The position numbers and the translations under genes were made by a program. Under the pieces are notes generated by a model, which was not told the origin of the DNA, made no database searches, and saw only the letters and a list, made by a program, of their open reading frames with translations. From contig JAJHZJ010000751.1 in assembly GCA_023548195.1 (NCBI GenBank), positions 2,608,501 to 2,672,500 on the forward strand: a stretch of DNA of 64,000 bases, in the 5' to 3' direction. Of this stretch, positions 33,626-45,360 are shown piece by piece (within the stretch, counting starts at the first letter, position 1; each line of letters starts with the position of its first letter). Source of the DNA: Bettongia penicillata ogilbyi. Lineage: Eukaryota; Chordata; Mammalia; Diprotodontia; Potoroidae.

Positions 33626-36427
33626 GCACCCAGACACACATCCACAGCCACCCACCCACATATAAACCCCACAAAACAAACAAAAACCAACCAAACAAAC
33701 AAAAACCACATAGATATTGATGCCAAATTAATATGTCAAAATGAAACCATACCAAAACTGTTGCTTGTCCTGCGTAATTTGGTTTTCACTGTATATGCAA
33801 GGGTGCTTGTCATTTACTGGAGAGGTGATCAAAGAGAAATATTCCCTGAACTCAAGAAGCAATCTTTATCATCGTTGTGTGCTTTAAATCTGTGTACCTT
33901 TGATGCCAAGAATGTCATGAGCTGGGTATGGACATGCATCTGGGTTTGAAGATTGATTTGCATTCTGAGTTGGGAGGACAAGATCAACCTAGAAAGCAAC
34001 CATCTTTGAAGCAGAATGTTCTCAGAACATAGAAGACAAGAAGCTGTTGAGTGATTTGAGAAAAGAGGGAAACTGGTTTCTAGAATACGTGTTTATTCTT
34101 CAAAAGTCAGTATCAAACCAGGAAAGCAAAATGCTGAGAGGCAGGCAGTTAGCTGTCCACTTGTGTTATATAACCCACTTGCCGAAGGTCTTAATACTTT
34201 CATTGCATCTCTTTGCCTTCCCTGCTTAAAACAATCGCTAAAGATGTGTTAAAGTCATTGGTCACGTCCATCAAACTTTTCTTTTCTCAGACACCCCTGT
34301 CAGGCCATAGACTATTAAGTTTGGGAGGTGGATTATTTCAGAATAATAGTATTACCTCTATGCTGATGAGCAGTAATCAGTTTCACTATTAGACAAATCC
34401 ATTAGGAACTTCAGATCTGGACATCTGTTAGTATGTTTATCTCATATGGAATTCCTGGAGGACACTCAAAGAGACTGATAAGCAGCCTGAGTCTAGATGG
34501 TCAATACAACTAATGAACTTATTCTTAATGGTTTTGGCACAAGTGAAAGGCCACCAGACTATAGATGAGGACCCATGGGTTCTATTTTTGGCTCTGTCTC
34601 TGACACTAATGTTCAACCTTGAACACAGGTGAATTCATCTTCGTTTATTTTTCCTCTTTCTTTCCCCATTTGTTCCTAGACATTGTTGCTATTGTCTTGC
34701 TTTTAGCTAGACTCTGTGAAAGATGGCATAATGGTGATGGGTGATGTGTATAGAACATCTCCCTCCCTTAATGCCCTTCACATCCCCATCAGTAAAGTCC
34801 TAACCTTAGGCAAGTCTCTGTAAAATTCTGTCTTCATGTCTCCAAGACTTATGAGCCTCACTTCTGGCACTATTATACTGTGAGATAATGTGAAATATAT
34901 TTCTATTCTACTCACTGCCATGAGCACAGAAGTTCAGAGTTCTTTCCACAGAATAGTTGATGGCAAAATTAGGAGAGAGCACCTGTAAAGATTTCAGGTC
35001 CTTGTCTTGTTTCAGGTATCAGATATTTCATCAGCTTCAGGTGAAATGCAAAACTGTGAATTCAGTGACAGAAAGGGGAGAGAAATACCCTTGACTTTTC
35101 ACTTTTAAATATAGTCTTGTTTGGAGGCCCACTCCTTAATTATCCGTTAACAACATCTACAAGGCCAGCTTCCTCATGACAGAATAAATTTACCACATTC
35201 TGTTTCAATACCAAGTGAAAATTTTCAAGTCATTTTGATTATCTTTCTCCTTCTTTCTACTGTGACCCTTCATTACCCCCCTGTGGCCTTCCCTTCTGTT
35301 ATATTCTCAAGTGCCTTCAACCTATCTTTTCCTATGATTCTCAATTAGACGCCCACTCTCAGTTGCTGTCTCCTGATAGATCCCTGTGTTGTTCACTGAC
35401 TTCCATGGATGCTTGAAAGGACAAAAGTAGACTTTTAAGTTTACTGACATTGTATTTCAGAATTTAATATTTTGCAGATCGAAAGCGAGTCTTCAACCAT
35501 TGTTGATTTTGAAGGGATATAATATAAAACACTCAATATTAGGAGAGAGCTATTGTTAGCTAGAAGATTGCAGAAGGAGAGAAATGAATCAGTAGGAAAT
35601 TACATGTTATAAATATTAAACAAACTAAAGACCCACTAAAATAGCTTATGCCTTTAGAAATCTCCAGAAACTTTTTGTGAGTTTATTTTCCCTATCTCAG
35701 CCCAATGTTACTAACCTAGTTAAATAGTACACTACTCTTTCAGGGTAATAGAAATTGGCTACGAATATAGTAGGATGTAATTGCAGAAACTTCCCTGAAT
35801 GACATGGGATGGAAAAAAAAATCTAAATTTTATTCTAAATTTTAAAATGCCAAATGTTTAAAAGCATTTTTTAAAGCAAAAAGGTAAATGATAGAATGGG
35901 TCTATAAGGTTTTAATAATATTTCCCCTTTCCAAATTCAGCAAGTTGCATGCTAAGTGATTCTTGAATTGGTTTTTGTTTTATTCCACTTTCATGCAACA
36001 GCAGGCCCATAGTAAATTTCACATTATTTGATTTGCTTTCTCAGTAATTTATCACATTGGGGGAAAACTGCATATAGCCTCGACAAATTAAATCCAAATT
36101 TGATTTAATCATTTTCACTTTAACAGAGCGTTAGCACTATGAGATGAAGGAAATTCTTTGTTTTGATTCTTTGTGTTGAGTAATTTTCTTGGCTTTCTTT
36201 CCAAATTACTCCTTAAATTCCCCTGCCTCTTTTGCCCTGACTTGCTTGCTAAGGATTGGGGTCAGTCCTGGACATGTCAAGCCAGTCTCTTGCCCTCTGT
36301 TAAATCAATCTGTTCAAAATTACTGTGGTATATGGTCTTGCCAGGAAGGAACTGGTGATTGTTGATGAGTATAGCTCTTAAGATTTCTTGTTTTTTTTTT
36401 GTTTATACAGCTACTTTAACGTCCTTT
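33626..36427. other. Longest repeat-poor stretch
   Basis: About 2.8 kb where I recognise almost no interspersed repeat, apart from a possible SINE head at 34545-34640. There is an ACAAA-rich patch at 33665-33710. No convincing exon. Such a stretch in otherwise repeat-dense DNA may be selectively constrained or may simply hold repeats too old to see. Confidence 0.5.
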
Positions 36428-36489
36428 GTAAAATGTTAACCCTGGGAAGTCAGGAGTTGTAAAATGTTAACTCTGGGAAGTCAAGGGTT
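36428..36489. repeat. 31-base tandem duplication
   Basis: Two units, 36428-36458 and 36459-36489, each starting gtaaaatgttaac and containing tctgggaagtca or cctgggaagtca. They differ at three positions. Confidence 0.9.
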
Positions 36490-36699
36490 GTGCCTATAAA
36501 TGTTATGACCCGTGCCTATATTACAGGGAGTGTAAGGGTGGGCATCCTTGTAAAACCTTCTAAGCATACAGGATAAACCAGGTTGAGGGTAACTGACAGA
36601 CCATAAGACCTTAGGAGGGGGTGTCAAACAAAAGCATGCAAAGACTTCCCCCAGTGGAATGACCAGATGGGAACAATTTGTTTCCATGATCAGGAAGGC

Positions 36700-36950
36700 A
36701 GCTGGAACAGGGGCGGTGGAGTGCTTAGAGCTTGGTCAGACACAGAAGACACGAAGGTCATCCATTGCATCCTGGGCCATCAAAAGTTGATCTGACTTTT
36801 ATTTTGTCACTGGACTTCAATAACTCTGGAAGACAGAAAGAGGCTGACAAATTTTGTAACTCTGCCTCACTTAAATCCAATTCATGTGCAAGCCAAGTCA
36901 AGATATTACCCTGAGATGTTGGTCCTCTATGAAAATAATGAAACATCACC
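36700..36950 (+). mobile_element. RTE-type LINE/SINE tail
   Basis: Contains cattgcatcctgggccatca, gtcactggacttcaataact, tctggaagacagaaagaggc, cttaaatccaattcatgtgc and ttggtcctctatgaaaataa. It resembles the tail of the WSINE-like copies at 26815 and 56930, so may be the 3' end of a LINE that mobilises them. The sequence from 36490 to 36700 could be more of the same element. Confidence 0.6.
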
Positions 36951-37035
36951 CCCTATATATATATGTATATGTAAATGTATGTATGTCTATATTCACACAT
37001 ATAAATATACTATATGTACTTATGTACAAAATAAG
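36951..37035. repeat. TATA/TGTA simple tract
   Basis: Starts ctatatatatatgtatatgt at the end of the preceding element and fades into AT-rich sequence; 37036-37320 shows nothing recognisable. Confidence 0.85.
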
Positions 37036-37319
37036 GTAAATATAAAATTAATACAAAGTAGAGAGGAAAGATGTAGCAACAACCATATAGGAAAACCATA
37101 CAGATATGGATATATTAATTCTCTATCTATTTATGTATCTATTTTGTAAACTCTTTGTTAATTAAATGCTTTGGTAGAGGTTAGGACAATCTTGGATCTT
37201 TTCTAAAGGGAATTAGATACACACTATATAAATCAAAAGTCATTATAAGATAGTTTTACATTGAAGTTATATAAAACTATATGAGATTTATATAAATTAC
37301 TTTTATATAGTAGTGGATC

Positions 37320-37570
37320 ATCATTCTTTTCAACACACATTTCTTGAGTGCTTACCTCTTACAAGAACATAGTCCTTCTGGCGTTATGAGGAATTCAAAT
37401 GTGAATAACTCATATCAATATATTTTAAGGCTTGCAAAGTACTTTCCTTAACCATCCCATGAGGTACTTAGTACAAAAATCATTTTTCCATCTTACAAAT
37501 AAGAAAGGCAAGATTTGGGGAGGTTAAGTGATGTGCCCACCAAGTGCCAAAGGTAGGTGAGGGTGGCATT
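37320..37570 (-). mobile_element. L2 tip followed by MIR-type SINE
   Basis: Reversed L2 tip (cacacatttcttgagtgctt), then a reversed SINE: tttccatcttacaaataaga, gaggttaagtgatgtgccca. Confidence 0.7.
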
Positions 37571-37574
37571 ACAG

Positions 37575-37955
37575 GAACATAGATCTTGAACTACAAAGGA
37601 CATTGGGGACCATCTGTATAAATTATATGCATGTTTATCTATGTATGTGATTATATATATACACATAAACATACATAAGCACATACATACTATATATATG
37701 TATATGTATATGCATATATGTATACACACATTCCCACACACCCAGAAAATCACACATACATGTGTGTATATATATGTGTATGTGTGTATGTATATGAAGG
37801 CAATAAAGGACCATCCCTTATCTTACAGGTATTTATAGCTGAGGAAAACGTGGTTCACAGATTTAAGCGATTTGCATAAGGTCACATAGCTAGTAAGTTT
37901 CAGAGGTAGAATCTGAGCCCCGGATTTCTGACTTGAGCCTTTTCTCATATCTCAT
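37575..37955 (-). mobile_element. CORE-SINE with L3-type tail, split by a simple tract
   Basis: The tail end (gaactacaaaggacattggg) and the core (gatttgcataaggtcacata, 37868-37887) are separated by about 170 bases of TATA/CACA simple sequence (37625-37795). The second half repeats tail words (aataaaggaccatccct). Confidence 0.65.
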
Positions 37956-38509
37956 ATGGTTTTTGCCTTACTTTAAATCGAGTATTCTATTCAAAATACC
38001 ATCTATCCTTGTCTACATTATGCTTAAAAGCTTGTAGAGTGGGTTAAAAATAATAAGTAGAATAAAAATGTACCATGATAATGGAAAACTAGAGAGGCAA
38101 AGGCAAGCACTGTGAGTGTCCAGAAAAAAAAATGAGAGACTACTTCCAGCTGAGGGAATCAGTGCATGAACCACCACCCCCCTCCATGGTGATGGCTTCT
38201 CTACATTTCCATCAACTGACTTTTGGTAGTGCATGAAATCAAGCCCCTGACACAGCTGCTTGAGCTCCTCCTAGGACTTGGGATTGACTCATATCTCAAA
38301 AGTAATTGTCTAATTAATGCAAGCATCTCAGTGCTGAAAGAAAACCAATCATGACATTTATAGATAAATGCTATAACTTAATCTTGGGTTCCCCAAGTCT
38401 TAGCTAGAACATTTAAATATTGTCAAGTCTTTCCTGACTTCTGTAGGGCAGTTGAATTTTAAAAATGCATTGTGTATGTTTGTATGTGTGGAGTATACAA
38501 CGAAATCTC
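37956..38509. other. Unassigned sequence, no gene seen
   Basis: No repeat or exon recognised. Confidence 0.5.
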
Positions 38510-38580
38510 TGTGTCTCTCTCTCTCTCACTCTATGTCTCTATCTTCCCCTTTTTCTCCCTTCACCTCTCTCCCTACTTGC
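38510..38580. repeat. CT-rich low-complexity tract
   Basis: TCTC and CTCT units. The 128-codon frame at 38465-38851 begins in this tract and continues into L3, so it is not a gene. Confidence 0.85.
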
Positions 38581-38624
38581 TACCACCTCCATAAAATCTT
38601 CACTTAGCTCCCTAATTACAAGCA

Positions 38625-38812
38625 AACTCACTCAATACATGAACGAGAGTTGGAAAGGACCTTGGTGTTCATCTAGTCCAAGATGTTTAAGAAAGAATTC
38701 TACGTTCTCACATACACGTGGTCCTCTAACTTCTGTATATAGACACCCTTTATTTCTTCAGGCCTTCCTTCCATCTTGGAAGAGCTCAACTTATTGCACC
38801 CTTATGAATAAC
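38625..38812 (-). mobile_element. L3/CR1-type LINE, 3' part
   Basis: Reversed L3 close: agagttggaaaggaccttgg, ttcatctagtccaagatgtt, then agagctcaacttattgcacc. It continues at 40487 beyond the inserted L1. Confidence 0.8.
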
Positions 38813-38814
38813 AT

Positions 38815-40486
38815 GTTTTTTTTTCTCTTTACCTTTTTGTGTCTCTCTTGAGTCTTGTATTTGAATATCAAATTTTTTGTTGAGCTCTGGTCTTTTCATC
38901 ATGAAGGCTTGAAAGTCCCATGTGTCATTGAAGGTCTATCTCCTCCTCTGAAAGATTATGCTCAGCTTCACTAGATATAGATCCATGGTTCTATTTCAAG
39001 CTCTTTTGCCTTACAGAATGTCATATCCCATGCCCTCTGATCTTTTACTGTAGAAGCTACAAGGTCCTGCATAGTCATGACTGTGGTTCCATGATATTAA
39101 AATTGTTTCTTTTTAGCTTCTTGCAGCATTTTCTCTTTGACCTGGTAACTATTTGGCTACAATATTCCTTGGTGTTTTCAATTTGGAATCTCTTTCAGGA
39201 GGTTATCAAGGTATTCTTTTGATGATTATTTTACCTTCTGGTTCTAGGAACAAACAGCAGTTTTCTTTGATGATTTCCTGAAAGATACTGTCCAGGTTTT
39301 TTTTGTCATGATGGTTTTCAAGTAGACCATTAATTTTTAAATGGTCTCGCCTGGATCTATTTTCCAGGTCAGTTGTTTTACTAATGAGTTATTTTATGTT
39401 TTCTTCTATGTTTTGCATTCTTTTGTTTCTGTTTGAATGATTCCTGATACATCATAGAGTCATCGAGTTCCACTTGCCCATTTCTATTTTTAAGGACATG
39501 TTTTTTTACAGTCAATTTTTGTCCTTCCTTTTCCAAGCTATTGACTCTTCCATATCTCTCACTTCTTTTCCCAATTTTTCTTCTACTTCTTTTATTTGAC
39601 TCTTAAAATCCTTTTCAAGCTCTTCCAAGAAGGCTTTTTGGGCTTGGGATCAGTTCATATCCCTCTTTGAGGTTTCAGATGTGGTTTTATTGACAGTGTT
39701 GACCTCTTCTGAATCTGTGCTTTGATCTTCCCTGTGGTCATCGTCTGCTTCTGCTTTTTGCTCAAGCTGTTTGCCTGATTCCTGACTTTTAGAGTTGAGC
39801 TCTCCTGTTGGAGCACAGGGGTCACTGACTCATGTTTCTTGTGCTGGCTTTGTGTGCTGGGGCCTCAGATGCTGGCAGCTAGAGGTTCTTGAAGTGTGGC
39901 AACTTACTTGGTGCTGAGCTGGGGTCAGCAACATTGGAGCTCCTGGAAGGGATGGGGTGTCTGGCCCCTGGGGGCTATCTGCTCACCCAGGTCTTGCACT
40001 GGCTCCTCCTTACCCTAACTTTGTACTCCAGTGTTTGGCTGATGGAGGATGTCTGCCTGCCGCCTGGAGTTGCGCCTCCTGGAGTTGTGCTGGAAGTACC
40101 AGGAGATTTGGCTGCTGGAGAAAGCTGGGGGATTTCCAAGATGGTACCTGCTGGTTCCCTTACCTCTACTAAGGTATTTGGGTGAGGGGGTCCTGTTGAA
40201 GCTTGTCTGTTCTACCACCCTGGGGCTCAGGATCTCTCCCTGGTTTGCTGAGGTAGGGCTTGCTGTTGGCTTGCTGGGATGCCTCCAGGTCTGCACTGCT
40301 CCCCATCCCTCTGAGAGAGAGGGGACCTTCCCACTAGCTTTCTAAGCTTCCTGGTCCACAAGATTGCTGTACCCTATCTTTCTGCTGCCTTAGCTCTTTC
40401 AAGATTTTTCCTGTGGTGATAGTTTATGGACTTTCAGAGGGAAGGGTGAGAGCAATTTACTTCTTCCTCCACCATTTTGGCTCCCA
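38815..40486 (-). mobile_element. L1 copy with 5'UTR and ORF1 only
   Basis: Read on the minus strand, it begins gggagccaaaatggtggagg at 40485, the usual L1 5' start, and runs through a GC-rich 5'UTR to about 39850. ORF1 follows: the coiled-coil region (39850-39400), the RRM start near 39350 and the C-terminal domain to about 38870. Immediately after ORF1 there is a run of ten A (T on the plus strand, 38815-38824) and then L3 sequence. No ORF2 and no L1 3'UTR follow. The copy splits an L3 of the same orientation, so it is younger than that L3. The GC-rich open frames at 39889-40345 are 5'UTR and antisense readings, not genes. Confidence 0.8.
38840..39800 (-). pseudogene. L1 ORF1, decayed
   Basis: The minus strand shows tggaaaatagatccaggcga (RRM start), gaaatcatcaaagaaaactg, caaggaatattgtagccaaa (the PRNIVAK segment) and agatcagagggcatgggata (DQRAWD). 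Next is tggatctatatctagtgaag, the degraded YP motif region. This is the same domain order as in the HAL1 copy at 13330-14435. Frameshifts and stops are frequent, so no long frame survives. Confidence 0.75.
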
Positions 40487-41465
40487 GAAGCAGAAGTCCC
40501 CATCACTCAACTTGCTATGAAGGACTTTCCTAACATCAAACTTGTTTACAAGTTTCTGATTATTGTTCTTGGCTTTGACTGCTTGAATCAAACATAATCA
40601 TCTAATCCATCAACATGATATCCCTTCAAATATACGAAGACAGAGATGATAGTCCCCTTACGTCTTCCCTTTTCTACGCTCGGTTCCTTTAATGGATGCT
40701 CATGTAACAAGTACCCAAGCCCCTTCCTAAACCTGACTTGACCCCTCTAGATGCTCCCAAGTTTTCAAAATCTTTCTTAAACTATGGCACCCAAAACTGA
40801 GTACAATACTTCAAATAAGATGTTAAGATGACAGAGGCAATGAATTTATCAACTCCTTATTCCTATAAACTACAACCCAAGAAACTATTAGATTGGGATT
40901 TTTCCTTTTTTTTTTCTTTTTGCCTACCAGATAATAATAATGATGCTCTTAGAATATACTAACCCACCACTCCCAGATCTGATTTCAAAAACACTGTGTT
41001 TAACCATGACTCCTCATTTTATCTTTTTGAAGTTGACTTTTTTTTTTGGTACTGCAATGTAAGAATATATCCCAATATAATTTCATCTTATTGTATTCAG
41101 TCCAATGGTCTAGCCCATCCAGATCTTTCAAGATCCTCCCTTTGTGATCTAGTGTTTCAGCTTTTCCTTCTAGTATTTTTTTATTTGCAAATTAGATGAA
41201 TATCACTTGCACCTTTATTCAAATTATGGATAAAAATTTTATATAGCACAGAACCAAAGATCCCTGGGGTACTCCCAGGAGACTTCCTGTGAAATTGATG
41301 TGAAACCATTAACAACTCTTCTTTGAGTCTGGTCATATAATTATGTAAGAACTCTTCTATTTTATTACTATTATTTATTATCTAATATCTAATTCACATT
41401 TCTCTATCTCCCCCATAAAATTAACCTTAATTCCTTGGAACTACAATGTAGATCTGACCTCTCAT
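40487..41465 (-). mobile_element. L3/CR1-type LINE, RT and 3' region
   Basis: Continuation of 38625-38812. The minus strand encodes the RT palm: GVPQGS at 41276-41259, followed by LVLCYIKF (family pattern GVPQGSVLGPLLFNIF). The FADD box further along reads ttt gca aat aaa (FANK), so its aspartates are lost. Plus-strand words such as ccttcaaatatacgaagaca and atggcacccaaaactgagta mark the C-terminal and 3' region. Confidence 0.85.
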
Positions 41466-41555
41466 ATACTTTCTACGTTCTGACTTTTACCTATCCTATT
41501 ATAATCCTTTATATGAATTACATAATCTTGGATTTGGAAGAAGCATAATGGAAGA

Positions 41556-41700
41556 TTTAGACGAGGAGTTCTTAAGTTCTTTTTTTGGGTTGTGGACTCC
41601 TTTGGCAATGTGATAATGACTATCAGCACTACATGAACCTCACCAGATTTAATCTTTATAAGTGAGCTTCATGTCTATGGACTTGATGGTTTCTCTACTT
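41556..41700 (+). mobile_element. Old DNA-transposon-like repeat ('ttaagaac' family)
   Basis: Starts aggagttcttaagttctttt and has ttgtggactcctttggcaat and tgaacctcaccagatttaat; opposite orientation to the copy at 46946. Confidence 0.6.
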
Positions 41701-41795
41701 TTTTCTCCAACTCTCTAATCCATTCTTCATCCAGCTGTCAAAATATTCTTCCTGATACACAGGCTAGATCCTGTCACTCCCATAATTGGAAATAT
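41700..41795 (+). mobile_element. L2 3' fragment
   Basis: Sense: ctctctaatccattcttcat, ccagctgtcaaaatattctt, gctagatcctgtcactccca. Confidence 0.7.
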
Positions 41796-41877
41796 CCAAT
41801 GCCCAAAGGACAAGTTGCCAACTCATTTAAACAAAACTGAAAATTCCAAACACTCAGCTTTAACAAATTATAAAATT

Positions 41878-41945
41878 AATGAATTAATGAAAAATATTTG
41901 TTAAGTGCATACTATGCACCAGATATCATCCTAAGGACTGAGACT
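41878..41945 (-). mobile_element. L2 terminus fragment
   Basis: Reversed: aatatttgttaagtgcatac, tatgcaccagatatcatcct. Confidence 0.65.
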
Positions 41946-41964
41946 TTTATCTTTTTTAAAAAAA

Positions 41965-42262
41965 TTAATCCCCATGATGAAAAATGCTATTTGCCTCCAG
42001 AGAAAGAACTGAAGGAGTCTGAATGCAGATTAAAACATACTATTCTTAACCTTATTTTTTATAGTGTTATTGTTGGTTTTGGTCTGTTTTCTTTCACATA
42101 CCTAATATGGAAATATATTTTGCATGATTGCACATGTATAATCTGTATCAAATTGCTTACCATCTCAGGGAGGAAAAGGGGGAGCAGGGAGAAAGAGAAC
42201 TCAGAACAAAATAATAAAGAAGAATGTCAAAATTGTTTTTGTATATAATTAGGAAAAATATT
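41965..42262 (+). mobile_element. L1 3' terminus, 5'-truncated
   Basis: Sense L1 3'UTR: ccagagaaagaactgaagga (41997-42016), gtctgaatgcagattaaaac, cctaatatggaaatatattt, tcaaattgcttaccatctca, ending in gtataattaggaaaaatatt. The same words occur at 49480-49722. Confidence 0.9.
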
Positions 42263-43879
42263 ATTCAAGAAATTAGATAGTCTAAGGAACTTTGATTTTA
42301 ACAGGGGTAGTCAACAGATATAGAGAAGTGGATAACCAGGATAATTTCAGGCTAGAGAATCTTATGGATAGTGAGTTGATCTATAGGACATCCATTTGAC
42401 ACAGCCTTCCTGGAAGCAATAGTAATATCCATTTGATTACCATATAAGAAGTAAGGAAGGCTGGGAAGGAAGACCATTTCTGAGAGTAAAAAATAAGGTT
42501 CTTCTTTGAAATAGTGATTTTGAGGTCCTGGTTAGATGTTTGTGTGGAAATGCTATGGTCCATTTTGAGATGTGGGGGACTGAAACTTCAGAGAAAGATT
42601 AGAATCTAGAGATATACATTTAGAAGTCATTTATTTACTGGGATTGCCAAGGTCTAGCATTGAAAGAGAAGAGAAGAAAGTCAAGGATGGAATCTTGTAA
42701 AATATCAACTGTATTGAAATTTAAAGGAGGAAGGAATCAGTAAATAAAGGATTTTGACCTATGTTCCAAGATTTTTTTCTTTTTAAATACATTCATAAAT
42801 GTTCTCTTTTTAGATATGATCATTTCCCCTTGTAAGTCTTTGTATTTCTTTTTATGCATTTAAAACATAATTCTGAGTTGAGGTACATAGTCTTCACCAG
42901 GTTACCCAAGGGCTCTAGGACACAAAAATGCTAAGGAATTCCAATACAAGAGTCAAAGAAATATTAGGTGAAGAGGAATTTTTCCTGTCTCTGAAGATCA
43001 TCTTTGGAATATAGTATAGATAGCTATTTAAAAAAAAGACTTTGGGAATTTTATTTGTAGAAATTTTCATAAAAAGGACATAAAACTCTCTGTCACATTG
43101 GAAAACTTGGAATCAGTGATGTCTTAAAAAAAATTTAAAGCACTTTGCTCTCTCAATTTGTAAGATCAATTTCTTCCAGTAGGGAAATACAATTTAAATT
43201 TTTTACCTTGTGAATTTCTTGACAACAGTATCTCACAGCAGTATTCCTATACTGTTTGCAAACTGTTTTGAATTCATGGTTTGGAGATAACTCAAGTATT
43301 GGCTAAATAGATGCTGAAGATTTAAAATCTCACCCAGAATTTAGCTGCTGTCCCTACTCTTTGAGAGATACAGTGGTAGCAATGACTGTGTTTCTCTCTC
43401 ATGCCAATTATGCACCAGCACATTAGCATGATGTTTTGAGAATTTGAATTTTTACTCTGACCTCTATAATTTTTTAAACTATGGCACTGAAAGAATTAAA
43501 GTGTATATTTTTAGAGGTGGTTAATCTTAAAAAAGTAAGAATATCTACACCAAATATGTTAATTAATGCCTGTGATAGAGCAAGTATTTTTAAGTTCCTT
43601 TAAAAATAATTATTTCATTGAACAGTGCTTTTAAATTCTCATGGGAAATAGGATGATATAGTGAATAGCTCTTTTGAGATGTTAATATCATTAAAGAGAT
43701 AATATCCTCCTTTCTTACAAACAAGATAATATGCAGAATTATATACATACTTTTTCTGATGAATGTGTTAGCTGAATCAGCTCTGAGTAATTAGCAGAAT
43801 CTCCTGGAATGTCTCTTTGCTTTGACCATGGTGTTCCTTATCTGAAGGATGAACAAAAACATCCCTCCCCTCCCCCTCC
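42263..43879. other. Mostly unassigned sequence
   Basis: About 42300-42740 has the look of a very old mammalian repeat (gaatcttgtaaaatatcaac, aaaggaggaaggaatcag) that I cannot name. The rest, apart from 42800-42945, shows nothing recognisable. Confidence 0.45.
42800..42945 (+). mobile_element. Old DNA-transposon-like repeat ('ttaagaac' family)
   Basis: tttttatgcatttaaaacat, taattctgagttgaggtaca, agtcttcaccaggttaccca, aagggctctaggacacaaaa: same order as in the copy at 46946. Confidence 0.6.
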
Positions 43880-44040
43880 CACTTACATGGTTCCTTTCAT
43901 TTGAGCATCTCTAAGTGCTTGATTAGTGATTTTAATTATGCCCATTTTACAGAAGGGAAATTAAGGCCTTGGTAGTGTAAATGGCTCTGTCAAAGTTCAC
44001 ATAGTGAGTCAGTGATAGTCAATTGTAGAATCAAAGATAG
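43880..44040 (-). mobile_element. MIR-type CORE-SINE
   Basis: Reversed: attatgcccattttacagaa (43936-43955), gggaaattaaggccttggta, caaagttcacatagtgagtc. Confidence 0.75.
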
Positions 44041-44837
44041 ATGGCAATTAGCTATCAGATGCAGTCATAAGATAATGCTTTCATTCTTGATAAGCTCAAA
44101 TTCATTCCCTGTATTGGACTTCAAAGGACAAAATGACCCATTGTGCTTGATAAGCTGCTCTGAACATAAAATCAGTATTCATTCACAAAGACTCTTTGGT
44201 TGCCAATTGAACTTCTGTTGTATTTACATCTGCCAAGTCACAGCTGTACCATATGTATGAAATGATTAAAGCTTGAATAGAACTCCATCCGAGATGATTT
44301 CAGGTGCAAGGCCATTTTTGGGTGTCCAGGAAAATAGAAAAGAATGACCCTTTTGCAGGGTTGTATTGCCTCAGTCAAATATCGCTGGCATTTTACTAAG
44401 ATCCCAAGTCATTAAGCAAAGTGTTCAGGAAAAACAAATTAAAGGATTTCCTCTTTTCCTCATTTGGGAAAAATGCAAAGGATGCTAGTTAACCTCAAAG
44501 GCTTGATTGTCTTCTGGTGGCTGTCTGATGTTGCCCTATTCCTCTGGGAATACGCTTAAGAAAGCTCAATATTCCTTTTATTCCCTGGACAATCAGATAA
44601 GTATTGGCAATAAGCATGGAATTAAGCGGATTAAGAGATGAGCACTGCTCATATTTGGGGAGGAAATAGCCCTTCAGTGTTATGCCTTGGTGAAAATAAC
44701 AACAGAATGTTGTCATTTCAAATTCAGTTCTAGATTCCAAATTATAGAAAAGACAAGAATACTCTGCAGAGGCAGCATAGGAAAGTAATCAACTGGGAGG
44801 AATTCCCAAGTTTCTGCCCTTCCATTTGGGGAGCAGT
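44041..44837. other. Unassigned sequence, no gene seen
   Basis: No recognised repeat or exon; short frames on both strands are not protein-like. Confidence 0.5.
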
Positions 44838-45111
44838 TAAAGGAACAGGGGCTGGTCAGCCTGGAAAAGAGGACTTCAGGGAAACAGTTTTTGTGGAAGA
44901 AGGATTAGGTTACTACTCCCTTCAAAGGATAAATTCAGAAATAATTTGAAGAACTTATGTTTAAGTTTAGGCGTGATGCCAAGAAAAAAAATCTTAAAAA
45001 TTAGAATTATCCTAAGGGAGAAAGGCTGACAAGGGAAGGTAGCAGAATGTTCCTCATTGGAAGCCTTTAAGGAATCACCATTTGTCAAGTATGTTCTTGA
45101 AGAGATTCTTG

Positions 45112-45160
<49 letters not shown>

Positions 45161-45303
45161 CACACATACACACATAAAAAAAATCTTAAAAATTAGAATT
45201 ATCCTAAGGGAGAAAGGCTGACAAGGGAAGGTAGCAGAATGTTCCTCATTGGAAGCCTTTAAGGAATCACCATTTGTCAAGTATGTTCTTGAAGAGATTC
45301 TTG

Positions 45304-45360
<57 letters not shown>

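Noticed and set aside
38465..38851. 128-codon sense open frame
   Set aside because: It starts in a CT-rich simple tract and runs through an antisense L3 tail; the composition is low-complexity.
39889..40345. Overlapping GC-rich frames of about 95 codons on both strands
   Set aside because: They lie in an antisense L1 5'UTR, whose higher GC content lowers stop frequency.
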